In this document: positions 39,666-48,383 of the stretch, piece after piece
How the letters are laid out: every line of letters begins with the position of its first letter
How positions within the stretch are numbered: the first letter of the stretch is position 1
NCBI RefSeq assembly: GCF_002022005.1
Contig: NZ_CP017258.1
Coordinates: 992,001-1,056,000, forward strand
Direction: 5' to 3'
DNA from: Campylobacter pinnipediorum subsp. caledonicus
GTDB lineage: Bacteria; Campylobacterota; Campylobacteria; Campylobacterales; Campylobacteraceae
Length of the DNA stretch: 64,000 nucleotides
Program-made: the position numbers and the translations under genes
Notes under the pieces: model-generated
The model's database searches: none
Seen by the model: only the letters and a program-made list of their open reading frames with translations
What the model was told of the DNA's origin: nothing

Positions 39666-41374
39666 TTTGGGACTTAACAGCATTATTTAAAGATCAAAAA
39701 GAGCTTGAAAGTTATCTTTCAAATTTACAAAAAGATGTTAAAAATTTTAGCGAGACATATAAGGGCAAGATTGCAAATTTAGACGAAAAAGACTTTATAA
39801 AAGCAATGAATGAGTATCAAAGACTTGTTAGTTCTATTTCTAAAATAATGACTTATGCATTTTTGATTTTTGCAAAAGACACAAAACAAGGTGCTTTTTA
39901 CTCAAAATACGAAGAAGAATGCAACAAGATACAAGAGTATATTTTATTTTTTGAATTAGAGTTCAATACTTTAGAAAACAAAATTCAAGATAAATTTATA
40001 GCTTCTTGTAGTGATTTTTCTTACTATCTTTCAAATCTCAAACAGCACAAAAAGCACCAGCTTAGCTTAGAACAAGAACAAGTATTGTTAAGAACTTCAA
40101 ACACCGGAGCTCAAGCATTTGCAAGGCTTTTTGATGAAACTATGAGTACTATAAAATTTAAGTTTAAAGAAGAATTACTAAGCGAAGAAGAAGTTCTTAG
40201 TAAACTTCATAGCCAAGATAGAGAAGAAAGAAGACTAGCTGCTATAAGTTTAAGTGATGAGCTTACAAAACATCAACATCTTTTGGGTTATATTTACAAT
40301 ATGATAAAAACAGATTTATCTACAAGTTGTGAATTAAGAAATTTTGAAAATCCAGAAGACCCAAGACATCTAGATAATCAAATAAGCAAAAAAAGCGTAG
40401 ATGCACTTATAAAAGCTTGCGAGAACAACTTTGAACTCTCTTATAAATTTTACAATAAAAAAAGAGAAATCTTAGGCTACGAAAAACTTTATGATTATGA
40501 TAGATATGCACCGTTATCTCAAAACAAAACAAAATATGAGTATAACACAGCAAAGGATATAGTCTTAAAAGCATTTGGAAACTTTAGCTTGGAGTTTCAA
40601 AAAATAGCACAAGAAGCATTTGATAATGGCTGGATAGATGTATATCCAAGCGATGCAAAAAGAGGTGGTGCATTTTCTCATTCCGGCTCAAGTGATGCAC
40701 ATCCTTATGTTTTACTAAACTATACAGATGAAAGCAGAGATCTTTTTACATTAGCTCATGAACTAGGACATGCAATACACCAAAAACTAAGCTATAGTGT
40801 TGGATTTTTAAACTCAGATACTCCACTTACTACAGCAGAGACAGCATCTGTTTTTTGTGAGATGTTAGTATTTGATTATATCATCAAAGATATAGATAAA
40901 AAAGAAAAACAGGCACTTTTAGCAAGAAAAATAGAAGATATTTTTGCAACATTTTTTAGACAAATAAACTTTACAACATTTGAAAGAAGAGTTCACTCAC
41001 ACAAAGGTGAAATATCACTTGATACACTAAATAATATATGGTATGAAGAAAGCACAAAAATGTTCAAAGATAGCATTGTGCTAAATGATTATTATAAAAT
41101 ATGGTGGAGTTATATACCACATTTTATACATTCGCCATTTTATTGCTATGCTTATTCTTATGCACAACTTTTAGTTTTAACTTTATTTGGACTTTACAAA
41201 AGCAACAAATGTGAAAATTTTGTTGAAATTTATACTAAATTTTTAAGCAGTGGTGGAAGCAAGAGTCCAAAAGAACTCGTAAATATGTTTGGTTTTGACA
41301 TAGATGATGAAGATTTTTGGCTTATAGGGCTTAAACAAATTTCAAATATGGTTGATGAGTTTTTGGAGTTATAA
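39662..41374 (+). CDS. pepF: Oligoendopeptidase F (M3 metallopeptidase)
   Basis: The 570-residue cytosolic zinc peptidase has the active-site motif [10 protein letters not shown] (about residue 366) with the third zinc ligand in [13 protein letters not shown] (about 385). The substrate-binding YAYSYAQLL region is near 500. It degrades oligopeptides of about 6-18 residues. It shares a start/stop overlap with sstT, so serine import and peptide breakdown are co-expressed. Length is normal for the PepF branch. Confidence 0.94.
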   Translation: MIWDLTALFKDQKELESYLSNLQKDVKNFSETYKGKIANLDEKDFIKAMNEYQRLVSSISKIMTYAFLIFAKDTKQGAFYSKYEEECNKIQEYILFFELEFNTLENKIQDKFIASCSDFSYYLSNLKQHKKHQLSLEQEQVLLRTSNTGAQAFARLFDETMSTIKFKFKEELLSEEEVLSKLHSQDREERRLAAISLSDELTKHQHLLGYIYNMIKTDLSTSCELRNFENPEDPRHLDNQISKKSVDALIKACENNFELSYKFYNKKREILGYEKLYDYDRYAPLSQNKTKYEYNTAKDIVLKAFGNFSLEFQKIAQEAFDNGWIDVYPSDAKRGGAFSHSGSSDAHPYVLLNYTDESRDLFTLAHELGHAIHQKLSYSVGFLNSDTPLTTAETASVFCEMLVFDYIIKDIDKKEKQALLARKIEDIFATFFRQINFTTFERRVHSHKGEISLDTLNNIWYEESTKMFKDSIVLNDYYKIWWSYIPHFIHSPFYCYAYSYAQLLVLTLFGLYKSNKCENFVEIYTKFLSSGGSKSPKELVNMFGFDIDDEDFWLIGLKQISNMVDEFLEL

Positions 41375-41375
41375 A

Positions 41376-41822
41376 ATGCTAGAAAAAGTTTCAAATGATG
41401 AAAATTTTGGATTATTGATGAAAAGACATATTTACGAATGTTTAGATTATCTTTTGCAAAACGGCATTGATTTTTATATTTTTTCTGATATATCACTGAT
41501 AAGCTTTGCACCTGAGCTACCAGAAGAGATAAAAAAGACATTCAAAGCACCTATTGTTATGTTTGTTCTGTCAGGATATACATTTCAAAGTGCTATACTA
41601 TCAAAAGAAGAGATTAGTTTCGAGGCTGGATTTGGAAAAGATAATTTTGCATCCGTTGTAAAAGTCCCTCTTAACGCTATAGTTCAAATTGGAATTGAAA
41701 ATCAAGGAATTTTAACAAACATTTCAAATCCAAAAAAACCAATTTCGAAGACAGATAATACTCAAAAATCTCTCTCTATATTTAAATCAAATCCAAACAA
41801 TAAACATATTATAAAAAAATAA
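41376..41822 (+). CDS. SspB-like ClpXP adaptor protein
   Basis: The 148-residue protein aligns by eye over its whole folded part with E. coli SspB: MKRHIYECLDYLLQNGIDFYIFSD fits the N-terminal helix and first strand, and ILSKEEISFEAGFG followed by VVKVPLNAIVQIGIENQGI fits the strands that end in SVPLAAVLAIYAREN. A Lys/Ser/Asn-rich tail of about 35 residues follows, as in SspB, where the tail carries the ClpX-binding tip. SspB delivers ssrA-tagged proteins to ClpXP. I take the ATG at 41376, 1 nt after the pepF stop with GGAG upstream, instead of a longer overlapping frame at 41352. The ClpX-binding end is not obvious (it ends HIIKK). Confidence 0.6.
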   Translation: MLEKVSNDENFGLLMKRHIYECLDYLLQNGIDFYIFSDISLISFAPELPEEIKKTFKAPIVMFVLSGYTFQSAILSKEEISFEAGFGKDNFASVVKVPLNAIVQIGIENQGILTNISNPKKPISKTDNTQKSLSIFKSNPNNKHIIKK

Positions 41823-41828
41823 AATATA

Positions 41829-41872
41829 TTCAATAATTCAAAAAAAAATAAATTTGAATTATTGAATTTTTA
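41829..41872 (+). terminator. Terminator after the sspB-like gene
   Basis: A perfect 12-bp inverted repeat (41829-41840 with 41855-41866) is followed by TTTT. It ends the sstT-pepF-sspB-like operon. Confidence 0.7.
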
Positions 41873-41920
41873 ATAAAATATTTAAAATTTTAAATCAATA
41901 TTGTATTTTTATTTATATTT

Positions 41921-41953
41921 TTAACCAGTATTTAAATTAATATCTATTATCAT
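41921..41953 (+). promoter_or_regulatory. Conserved upstream block of receptor copy 2, possible Fur site
   Basis: This block matches the one upstream of receptor copy 1 with a single T/C difference over 32-33 bases, and lies at nearly the same distance from the start codon (about 48 nt). It ends in ATTATCAT. Between it and the gene the two loci differ until the shared ATATCATAATTACAA segment next to the ribosome site, so the upstream block has been kept selectively. Confidence 0.55.
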
Positions 41954-42000
41954 ATATCTTATTTTAAAGAATGAATATCATAATTACAATAAGGATAAAT

Positions 42001-45000
42001 ATGAACAAGCTTAGGTTTTCTATGGTTGCTCTATTAGTTCTTGGTTTTGGTGTAAATTTGCATGCTGCAGATATATCATCAAATCAAGTTGAACTAGACA
42101 GTGTAACAGTTACTGGTGAATCAGAAAATGATCCTACTCAAAAGAAAGTAGGAGAAAGAGTAAAAAGTGCCAAAACACTTACAAAAGAACAAGTCCAAGA
42201 TACAAGAGATCTAGTAAAATATGAAACCGGAGTAAGTGTAGTAGAAACAGGTAGATTTGGTGCTAGTGGATACTCTATAAGAGGTGTTGATGAAAACAGG
42301 GTTGCTATAACCATAGATGGCCTTCATCAAGCAGAAACATTAAGCTCTCAAGGATTTAAAGAACTCTTTGAGGGATATGGTAACTTTAACAATACAAGAA
42401 ATGGTGTAGAGGTAGAAACACTTAAACAAGTAAGAATAACTAAAGGAGCTGACTCTATAAAAACAGGTTCAGGGGCTCTTGGTGGTTCTGTTATGTTTGA
42501 AACAAAAGATGCAAGAGATTATCTACTAGATAAAGACTATTTTTATGGATTTAAAACAGGATACTCTACTGCTAACTCACAAAAATATAACTCTCACACA
42601 TTAGCTGCAAAACACAAGTGGTTTGATATATTGTTTATTCGCACGGATAGAAAAGGACATGAAACTAAAAACTATGGATACGATGAGTATGATGATAGTG
42701 TAGTTGCAGCAGAAAGAGAAAAAGCTGATCCATATACCATCAAAAAAGAGAGCAATCTTTTAAAATTTGGCTTTAGCCCAACTGATACTACAAGAGTTAC
42801 CGCTGGGCTTGATTATTATAAAGATAACCCAAAAGGTCATGATTATTCTTATAATCTTAGTTTAAGTCAATTTTCTGATACAGTTGAAGAAGAAAAAAGA
42901 TACACAAATGATTTATCTACTAGAAAAAATTATTTTGTAACTTTTGAAAATTTTAATGAAACACCTTTTTGGGATAGTGCGAAGCTTACATTATCACATC
43001 AAAAGACAAAAACAAGAGCAAAAACAGAAGAGAGATGTTTTGGCGATAACTGCAGAGATATAAACAACCAAGCTGGTTTGCATTTGGATGAAAACAATAA
43101 CTACTTAGATAAAGATAATAAATTACTTAAACTTGTAAAAGAAAAAGACCCTGCAAGTCCTTTAGGACCAGAGTATATATATTTAAAAAGTGATGATGGA
43201 ACTAAATACAAAGAAGGAGATAAATTTAGAACTTCAGGCAAAGATGCTATAGCTACAACATTTGCTTTTGATTGTAATTTTTTTAATTGCGAAAAACCTG
43301 TAAATTTAATTTTTGAAGATAAACCTATAAGTATAGATTTATCTTCTAAAAACGAAACAATATTTGATCGTAGTTATGAAGGTTGGGATAAAAAACAAAG
43401 AAAAGATATTTATCATGTAACTGTTGAAACTATAAATAAAAACAACAAAATATATAAAAAAATAAATTCGATACGCGAATATACAAGTTGGGATGGAACT
43501 GAGAAAAAAGATCAGGACAACTCATTTTATATACCCTTACCATACTCAGCTGGATTTTCAAAAAATGATTGGAAACAAAGAGATTTAGATAATGAAACCA
43601 AGCAAGTAAATTTGGATTTTGAAAAAAGCATAGACACTGAAAACATAGATCATTTTTTAAGCTATGGTGGTTTGTATGGTATAAACAAAAAAAGCATGAC
43701 AAATATAGAAGGAAGCAATGGTTCAAATGTCAAATGGTGGGCTAACTCCTATAAAGAAGATTGTAAATCAGGCGGAAACACTCTTCAATGTCCTATTTTT
43801 TCAGGAGAAGAATCTTTTTTAGTCCCAACAACCAAAACACAAAAGGCATTTTATATAGCAGATGATATAAAAATAAATGATTTTATAGTATTAAAAGGAG
43901 GATTTAGAAAAGACTTTATAAAATATAGAGTAGATTATGAAGAAGGCAAGAGTCCAAAAATACCAGATGGATTTTTAGGAGCATTAGCAAAACATGACAT
44001 AGAAAAACCAAGATACACAGATCCTAAATATATTGGAACCGATCCTAAGAAGAGTGGAGAAAATCATCCACAATATTTAGCTGATCGTAAAAAGTTTATA
44101 GAAAGTGCCAGGATAGACAAAAAATATAAAGGAAATATTTTTAATCAAACTTCTCATTTTATAAGTTTAGATTTAGATCCGATTGATTTTCTAAGAGTTC
44201 AAGGAAAATACTCAAAAGGTTTTAGAGCTCCAACTCCTGATGAATTGTATTTCAACTTTAGATTTCCAGGATTTATAATTGTTCCAAATACAAAATTAAA
44301 ACCAGAGATCTCAAAAACAAAAGAAGTGGCACTCACGCTTTATAATAATTTAAGCTTTATAACAGTTAGTGGTTTTGAGACAAAATACAAAGACTTTTTG
44401 GATTTTAGATACGTTGGTGCAGCAAAAACAAACAAACATGTTGACAACGGCATTGCATTATCAACTGATTTAGTCGGATACCAAAATGTAAATAGAGCAG
44501 TTGCAAAAGTAACAGGTATAGAAATAGACTCTAAGATAAACCTAAAAGATATAAAAGCTGATTTGCCTGGATTTTATTTTGGTGTTAAATATACAAGACA
44601 AAAAGGTAAGATTTTAGTAACAGAAGATGGTAAGGATGTGTTTAGACCAATGAATGCTATTCAGCCAAATAAATTTGTCTATAACATAGGTTATACTGCA
44701 CCTAATGATAAATTTGGAGCAGATATTTTTATAACACACGCCAATGCAAAAAAACCAGGAGATACTTACAATATGTTTTGGCTTAGCGAGAAAAGAGAAG
44801 ACATTATAGTAAACAATAAAAAAGTACAAGACTCATCAGCCCACTGGTTAAGCAACAAATACACAACTATAGATCTTATAAGCTATGTAAGACCTAGAAA
44901 AAATATAACATTTAGACTTGGTGCTTATAATCTAACTGATAAAAAATACATCAATTGGGAAAGTGCAAGATCCATAAGATCATTTGGAACAACAAATAGA

Positions 45001-45084
45001 GTAAGAAAATCAGACAGCCTTGGTCTAAATAGATTTAATGCCCCTGGAAGAAATTTCAAACTTGATTTTGAAATAACATTTTAA
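42001..45084 (+). CDS. TonB-dependent haemoglobin/transferrin/lactoferrin-family receptor, copy 2
   Basis: The 1027-residue paralogue of the receptor at 1066-4323 has a signal peptide (1-23), the plug motifs IRGVDENRVAITIDGL and GSGALGGSVMFETK, and a barrel ending FEITF. The frame runs back to 41971, but the ATG at 42001 matches the start of copy 1 (MNKLRFSM) and has AAGGA upstream, so the ten extra codons are discarded. The first 200 residues are nearly identical to copy 1 at protein and DNA level, while loops between about 270 and 750 differ in length and sequence. No lipoprotein partner is adjacent. It is convergent with the response regulator gene. The ligand, probably haemoglobin or another host iron protein, is inferred. 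Confidence 0.9.
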   Translation: MNKLRFSMVALLVLGFGVNLHAADISSNQVELDSVTVTGESENDPTQKKVGERVKSAKTLTKEQVQDTRDLVKYETGVSVVETGRFGASGYSIRGVDENRVAITIDGLHQAETLSSQGFKELFEGYGNFNNTRNGVEVETLKQVRITKGADSIKTGSGALGGSVMFETKDARDYLLDKDYFYGFKTGYSTANSQKYNSHTLAAKHKWFDILFIRTDRKGHETKNYGYDEYDDSVVAAEREKADPYTIKKESNLLKFGFSPTDTTRVTAGLDYYKDNPKGHDYSYNLSLSQFSDTVEEEKRYTNDLSTRKNYFVTFENFNETPFWDSAKLTLSHQKTKTRAKTEERCFGDNCRDINNQAGLHLDENNNYLDKDNKLLKLVKEKDPASPLGPEYIYLKSDDGTKYKEGDKFRTSGKDAIATTFAFDCNFFNCEKPVNLIFEDKPISIDLSSKNETIFDRSYEGWDKKQRKDIYHVTVETINKNNKIYKKINSIREYTSWDGTEKKDQDNSFYIPLPYSAGFSKNDWKQRDLDNETKQVNLDFEKSIDTENIDHFLSYGGLYGINKKSMTNIEGSNGSNVKWWANSYKEDCKSGGNTLQCPIFSGEESFLVPTTKTQKAFYIADDIKINDFIVLKGGFRKDFIKYRVDYEEGKSPKIPDGFLGALAKHDIEKPRYTDPKYIGTDPKKSGENHPQYLADRKKFIESARIDKKYKGNIFNQTSHFISLDLDPIDFLRVQGKYSKGFRAPTPDELYFNFRFPGFIIVPNTKLKPEISKTKEVALTLYNNLSFITVSGFETKYKDFLDFRYVGAAKTNKHVDNGIALSTDLVGYQNVNRAVAKVTGIEIDSKINLKDIKADLPGFYFGVKYTRQKGKILVTEDGKDVFRPMNAIQPNKFVYNIGYTAPNDKFGADIFITHANAKKPGDTYNMFWLSEKREDIIVNNKKVQDSSAHWLSNKYTTIDLISYVRPRKNITFRLGAYNLTDKKYINWESARSIRSFGTTNRVRKSDSLGLNRFNAPGRNFKLDFEITF

Positions 45085-45090
45085 TCAAAA

Positions 45091-45116
45091 AGCCGGGCAT
45101 CTTAGTATGCTCGGCT
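45091..45116. terminator. Bidirectional terminator between receptor copy 2 and response regulator
   Basis: A 10-bp stem with one G-T pair (AGCCGGGCAT with ATGCTCGGCT) and a 6-nt loop sits between convergent genes 3-7 nt from their stops. Confidence 0.8.
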
Positions 45117-45120
45117 ACAT

Positions 45121-45804
45121 CTAAGTACAAATCCTATAACCAACACCTGATATGTTTTCTATCAAGTTTTGATCTGTTTTAAGTCTTATTTTTTTAACAA
45201 CCATTCTTAAAGCTTCATTGCTCATAGCTTTATCATTCCAAACAAAATCCTCAATAACATCATAGCCAACTGTCTTATTAGCATTGCTTGCAAGTAGATA
45301 AAATAGCTTTGATTCTATCTTTGTCATCACAACTTCTTCTTTGTTTTTAAGCAAAATTTTATCAATCAAATCATACTCATAGCTATCTTTTATAAGTATT
45401 TTATTTTCATACATTCCTTTTGTGGCCATCAAAATAGTTGTCTGAAGTTCTTCTATCTTAAAAGGTTTTCTTAGGTAGTTATACGCTCCAAGCTCTATAC
45501 TAGCCAACATATTTTCACTTGTATCGTATGATGTTATAATGATTGATTTTAGATGTGGTGCTCTTTTTTTGATCTCTTCAAGCATTTCAAGACCATTTAG
45601 ATTTGGTAGGTTTATATCAGTTATCACTATATCAAAATCTCCACTAAAATACTCATTAAAACCTCCAAGACCATCATCTACACTTACAATCTTTTTGCAA
45701 TAAAACTGCAAAGATTGGGTTATAGCTATCCTTGTGTTTTCATCATCTTCAACAAGCAATACAGAGATGTTTTTGAGTTTTGAAAGTATATTTACATCTA
45801 TCAT
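45121..45804 (-). CDS. OmpR-family response regulator
   Basis: The 227-residue regulator has a receiver domain with the acidic pair in LLVEDDENTR, the phospho-acceptor Asp in IVITDINLPNLNGLEML (about residue 59), the Thr/Ser in IIITSYD and the Lys in YLRKPF, then a winged-helix DNA-binding domain (about 135-225: SKLFYLLASNANKTVGYDVI, LRMVVKKIRLKT, GVGYRI). It is 1 nt after its kinase gene and last in the lyase-reductase operon. It most likely controls that operon in response to its substrate; this is inference from position. Confidence 0.93.
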   Translation of the reverse strand: MIDVNILSKLKNISVLLVEDDENTRIAITQSLQFYCKKIVSVDDGLGGFNEYFSGDFDIVITDINLPNLNGLEMLEEIKKRAPHLKSIIITSYDTSENMLASIELGAYNYLRKPFKIEELQTTILMATKGMYENKILIKDSYEYDLIDKILLKNKEEVVMTKIESKLFYLLASNANKTVGYDVIEDFVWNDKAMSNEALRMVVKKIRLKTDQNLIENISGVGYRICT

Positions 45805-45805
45805 T

Positions 45806-47416
45806 TTATACCTTTTTTGCTATTTTTAGTAAAAATATGGTTGGTCGCTTGGATTGTGCTAAAATCAAATCACCATTGCATTTTTTATATGCTATAAGTT
45901 TTGATATATAAAGACCAAGCCCACTACTGTTTTTAGTGCTTAAAAATGGCTTGAAAATTTTATCCTTATAATCATCAGCTATACCACCTGCATTATCTAT
46001 AACTCTTATTAAAAAGTGCGTTTCATTGCTTCTTACAGAGATTACTATTTTTGCATTTTTTCTTATTTGATTAGACAAAAATGCTTGTTTTGAGTTTTGT
46101 ATCAAACAAGCAATTATTTGCTTAAATTCATTCAAATAGTTTTCGCATTCTAAATCAATCTTATTTGATACATTTACTTTTATATCTATTTTTGAATGCT
46201 GTGAAAAAAGTATAAAAATAGTATCCAAGATGGCTTGTTTTACATTAAAAATTTGCTTTTTATCCTGAAATTTGTAAAAGTTTTTAAAAGTATTCATAGT
46301 ATCATTCATATAGTCTATATTTTTCAAAGACCTAGAAATATTATCATAAAAAATATCATCGGTTAAAGCACCTAGCTTTTTAAACTGCACTAAATTTCCA
46401 AGAAAAATACCAAGTGAGTTTAAAGGCTGTATCCATTGGTGAGATATAGAAGCTATCATCTGACCAAGTTCTGCCATTTTTGTTTGCGAAAAGAGTAAGA
46501 CCTCATACTCTCTTTTTGTTTTTTCAAGCAATTCTTCTTGCTTTTTTATCTTTTTGTTATAAAAAAATGCAAGTGTAAAAAACAGAAATATACTGATCGT
46601 ATAAATAACCAAATTCATTAAAAATTGTTTATTTATCCTAGCATATATATTGTTTTTAAAAGTTTGTGCGACTAGTATAAGATGAGAATTTGATAGTGTT
46701 TTAAAAGTTAAAATTTCATCATCTGTTTCATAGTTTGATGTTTGTTTTATACTTGGGTTTTTTATGTCAAAGTTTGCTTTTTGTAGCTGAAATTTATCAT
46801 TTGGGTGAAATAAAATATTGAAGTTTTCATCCATCAAAAAGACATATCCACTATTTTCTAACCTCAAATCCAAAATTTCATTTTTTACATCATTAAAAGA
46901 CAAAATTCCACATAAAACACCTTTTATCTTTGTCTCATTTTTTACATTTTGACATATTGAAATAACAGGTATATTTAGACCTACATCTACATATGGTTTT
47001 GTTATATAAAACTTATCTTCTTTTATTGTATTTTTATACCAAGGGCGATTGGTTGGTATATAGTTTTTTGGTTTATTAAAAATTTTACTTGATATAGTTA
47101 TGTTGTTTTCATAACCAACATAAACACTTGAAAAACCGGCTATCTCTTCACTTTTTTGTAAAACATCTTTGATGGTTTTTTCATCTTTTATGGGGTCATA
47201 GTTTAATATTATAGTATTTATAGCAAAAAGGCTTAATTTTTTATCATCTATCCAGCTCTCTATTCTATCGCTTGAGTTTTTTAGTATATTTAGTTGTTCG
47301 TTTATCAATATCTCTTTGACAAACGAACGATTTAGATAGTAATTGACTATCATTAAAGAGAGAAAAATGATAGAAAAAAATATAAAAACACGATTTTTGT
47401 AGATATTTTCTATCAT
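45806..47416 (-). CDS. Cache-domain sensor histidine kinase
   Basis: The 536-residue membrane kinase has a helix at about 9-28, a periplasmic double-Cache domain (about 30-255), a second helix (about 266-286), a coiled-coil linker and a kinase core: phospho-acceptor His in IASISHQWIQPL (about 326), N box QNSKQAFL, G boxes DNAGGIAD and SSGLGLYISK. The Cache part has a Tyr-x4-Arg-x-Trp-Tyr pattern (YIPTNRPWY, about 119-127), which matches the known amino-acid-sensor motif for carboxylate binding. The usual Asp for the ligand's amine appears to be Ile where GCIL-like residues stand (about 171), by eye. The ATG at 47416 is preferred over a TTG one codon earlier. Probable job: sensing the substrate of the operon. 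Confidence 0.92.
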   Translation of the reverse strand: MIENIYKNRVFIFFSIIFLSLMIVNYYLNRSFVKEILINEQLNILKNSSDRIESWIDDKKLSLFAINTIILNYDPIKDEKTIKDVLQKSEEIAGFSSVYVGYENNITISSKIFNKPKNYIPTNRPWYKNTIKEDKFYITKPYVDVGLNIPVISICQNVKNETKIKGVLCGILSFNDVKNEILDLRLENSGYVFLMDENFNILFHPNDKFQLQKANFDIKNPSIKQTSNYETDDEILTFKTLSNSHLILVAQTFKNNIYARINKQFLMNLVIYTISIFLFFTLAFFYNKKIKKQEELLEKTKREYEVLLFSQTKMAELGQMIASISHQWIQPLNSLGIFLGNLVQFKKLGALTDDIFYDNISRSLKNIDYMNDTMNTFKNFYKFQDKKQIFNVKQAILDTIFILFSQHSKIDIKVNVSNKIDLECENYLNEFKQIIACLIQNSKQAFLSNQIRKNAKIVISVRSNETHFLIRVIDNAGGIADDYKDKIFKPFLSTKNSSGLGLYISKLIAYKKCNGDLILAQSKRPTIFLLKIAKKV

Positions 47417-47432
47417 CAACTCCCTTTATTTA

Positions 47433-47987
47433 TCACCAAGCTCCAACCGGTGGATGTTTTAACTCATAAAGAGTTTTTCCAAGCTCTTTATGTCCCACAT
47501 TTTTATGACAAGTAACACAATCCAATTTCTCTTTTGGATCATTTTTAAACTTAACATAAAGATTATGCATATCTTTTATGTTTTGATTTGTTGAATTTAT
47601 ATCTAAAATAGTTTTATGACAGCTTAAACAACCGGTATCAAAAACAAATTTAGATCTATTTTTTCTATTTTCTTGCCATTTTGCATCTTTTGCATCATTA
47701 AATGCCATATGCGTAACTTCATTAAAGCCATTTAATGCTTTTTGGAAGATGTATTTTACATGATTATCGTGTGGCAAATGGCACTCTACACACTTTGCTT
47801 TAAAGCCATTTTTATTTGCACCGCCGTGCGAACTATGAGCATAAGTATCCACAAAAGGATCCATCCACTCATGACAAACAACACAAAAAGTATCTTCTTG
47901 CGTAGAATGAACAAGTGCATTCCCACCAAAAAACACCACAAAGGCAAACACCAAAGCAAAACAAATTTTTAAAAGTATATTTTTCAT
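47433..47987 (-). CDS. NapC/NrfH-family tetraheme quinol dehydrogenase
   Basis: The 184-residue cytochrome has one N-terminal membrane anchor (about 6-26) and four CxxCH haem sites in the periplasm: CVVCH, CVECH, CLSCH and CVTCH. CVVCH is followed by EWMDPF, with the Met close behind as in NapC/NrfH where the first haem faces the quinol. Such proteins take electrons from menaquinol and pass them to soluble periplasmic reductases. Here the next upstream genes are a soluble tetraheme cytochrome and a flavin reductase, 9 nt and about 400 nt away, so it is the membrane entry point of that chain. Confidence 0.92.
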   Translation of the reverse strand: MKNILLKICFALVFAFVVFFGGNALVHSTQEDTFCVVCHEWMDPFVDTYAHSSHGGANKNGFKAKCVECHLPHDNHVKYIFQKALNGFNEVTHMAFNDAKDAKWQENRKNRSKFVFDTGCLSCHKTILDINSTNQNIKDMHNLYVKFKNDPKEKLDCVTCHKNVGHKELGKTLYELKHPPVGAW

Positions 47988-47996
47988 AATGTCTCC

Positions 47997-48380
47997 TTAT
48001 GGCACCAATAGTTTTTTCATACTGTCTTGTGAATGACACATAACACAGTAGTTTTTAGATGGTTTGTGTGTTTGATGACAAAGATTGCAATCCATATTTG
48101 GATAGTGTGGACTTGCATGAATATTATCATCATAACCAAGATGGCCGGTTTGTTCAGCTAACTTTTTATAACTCTTATGACAACTTAAACAATCATTTGT
48201 TGTCAAGTTTTTATACTCTTTTGGATTTTGCTCTTTATGACAGCTTTTACAATCAAAATGTAATTTATCATGGGCCTTAAATGGATAATTTTCTTTACTA
48301 AATTTATCTACTTCTGCCGCAAATAAACTAACACCACAAGCAATCAAAAGGATTAAAAATATATTTGATATTTTTCTCAT
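47997..48380 (-). CDS. Periplasmic tetraheme cytochrome c (flavocytochrome c haem-domain type)
   Basis: The 127-residue protein has a signal peptide (1-21) and four CxxCH sites (CKSCH, CLSCH, CNLCH, CVMCH) in about 100 residues, the density of the N-terminal haem domain of Shewanella fumarate reductase FccA and urocanate reductase UrdA. In those enzymes haem and flavin parts are fused; here they are separate neighbouring genes, with only 3 nt between. It should shuttle electrons from the NapC-type protein to the flavin subunit in the periplasm. Confidence 0.9.
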   Translation of the reverse strand: MRKISNIFLILLIACGVSLFAAEVDKFSKENYPFKAHDKLHFDCKSCHKEQNPKEYKNLTTNDCLSCHKSYKKLAEQTGHLGYDDNIHASPHYPNMDCNLCHQTHKPSKNYCVMCHSQDSMKKLLVP

Positions 48381-48383
48381 TTC

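Noticed and set aside
41971-42000. Ten-codon extension of receptor copy 2
   Set aside because: The same bases precede copy 1 as untranslated leader, and the signal peptide starts at 42001.
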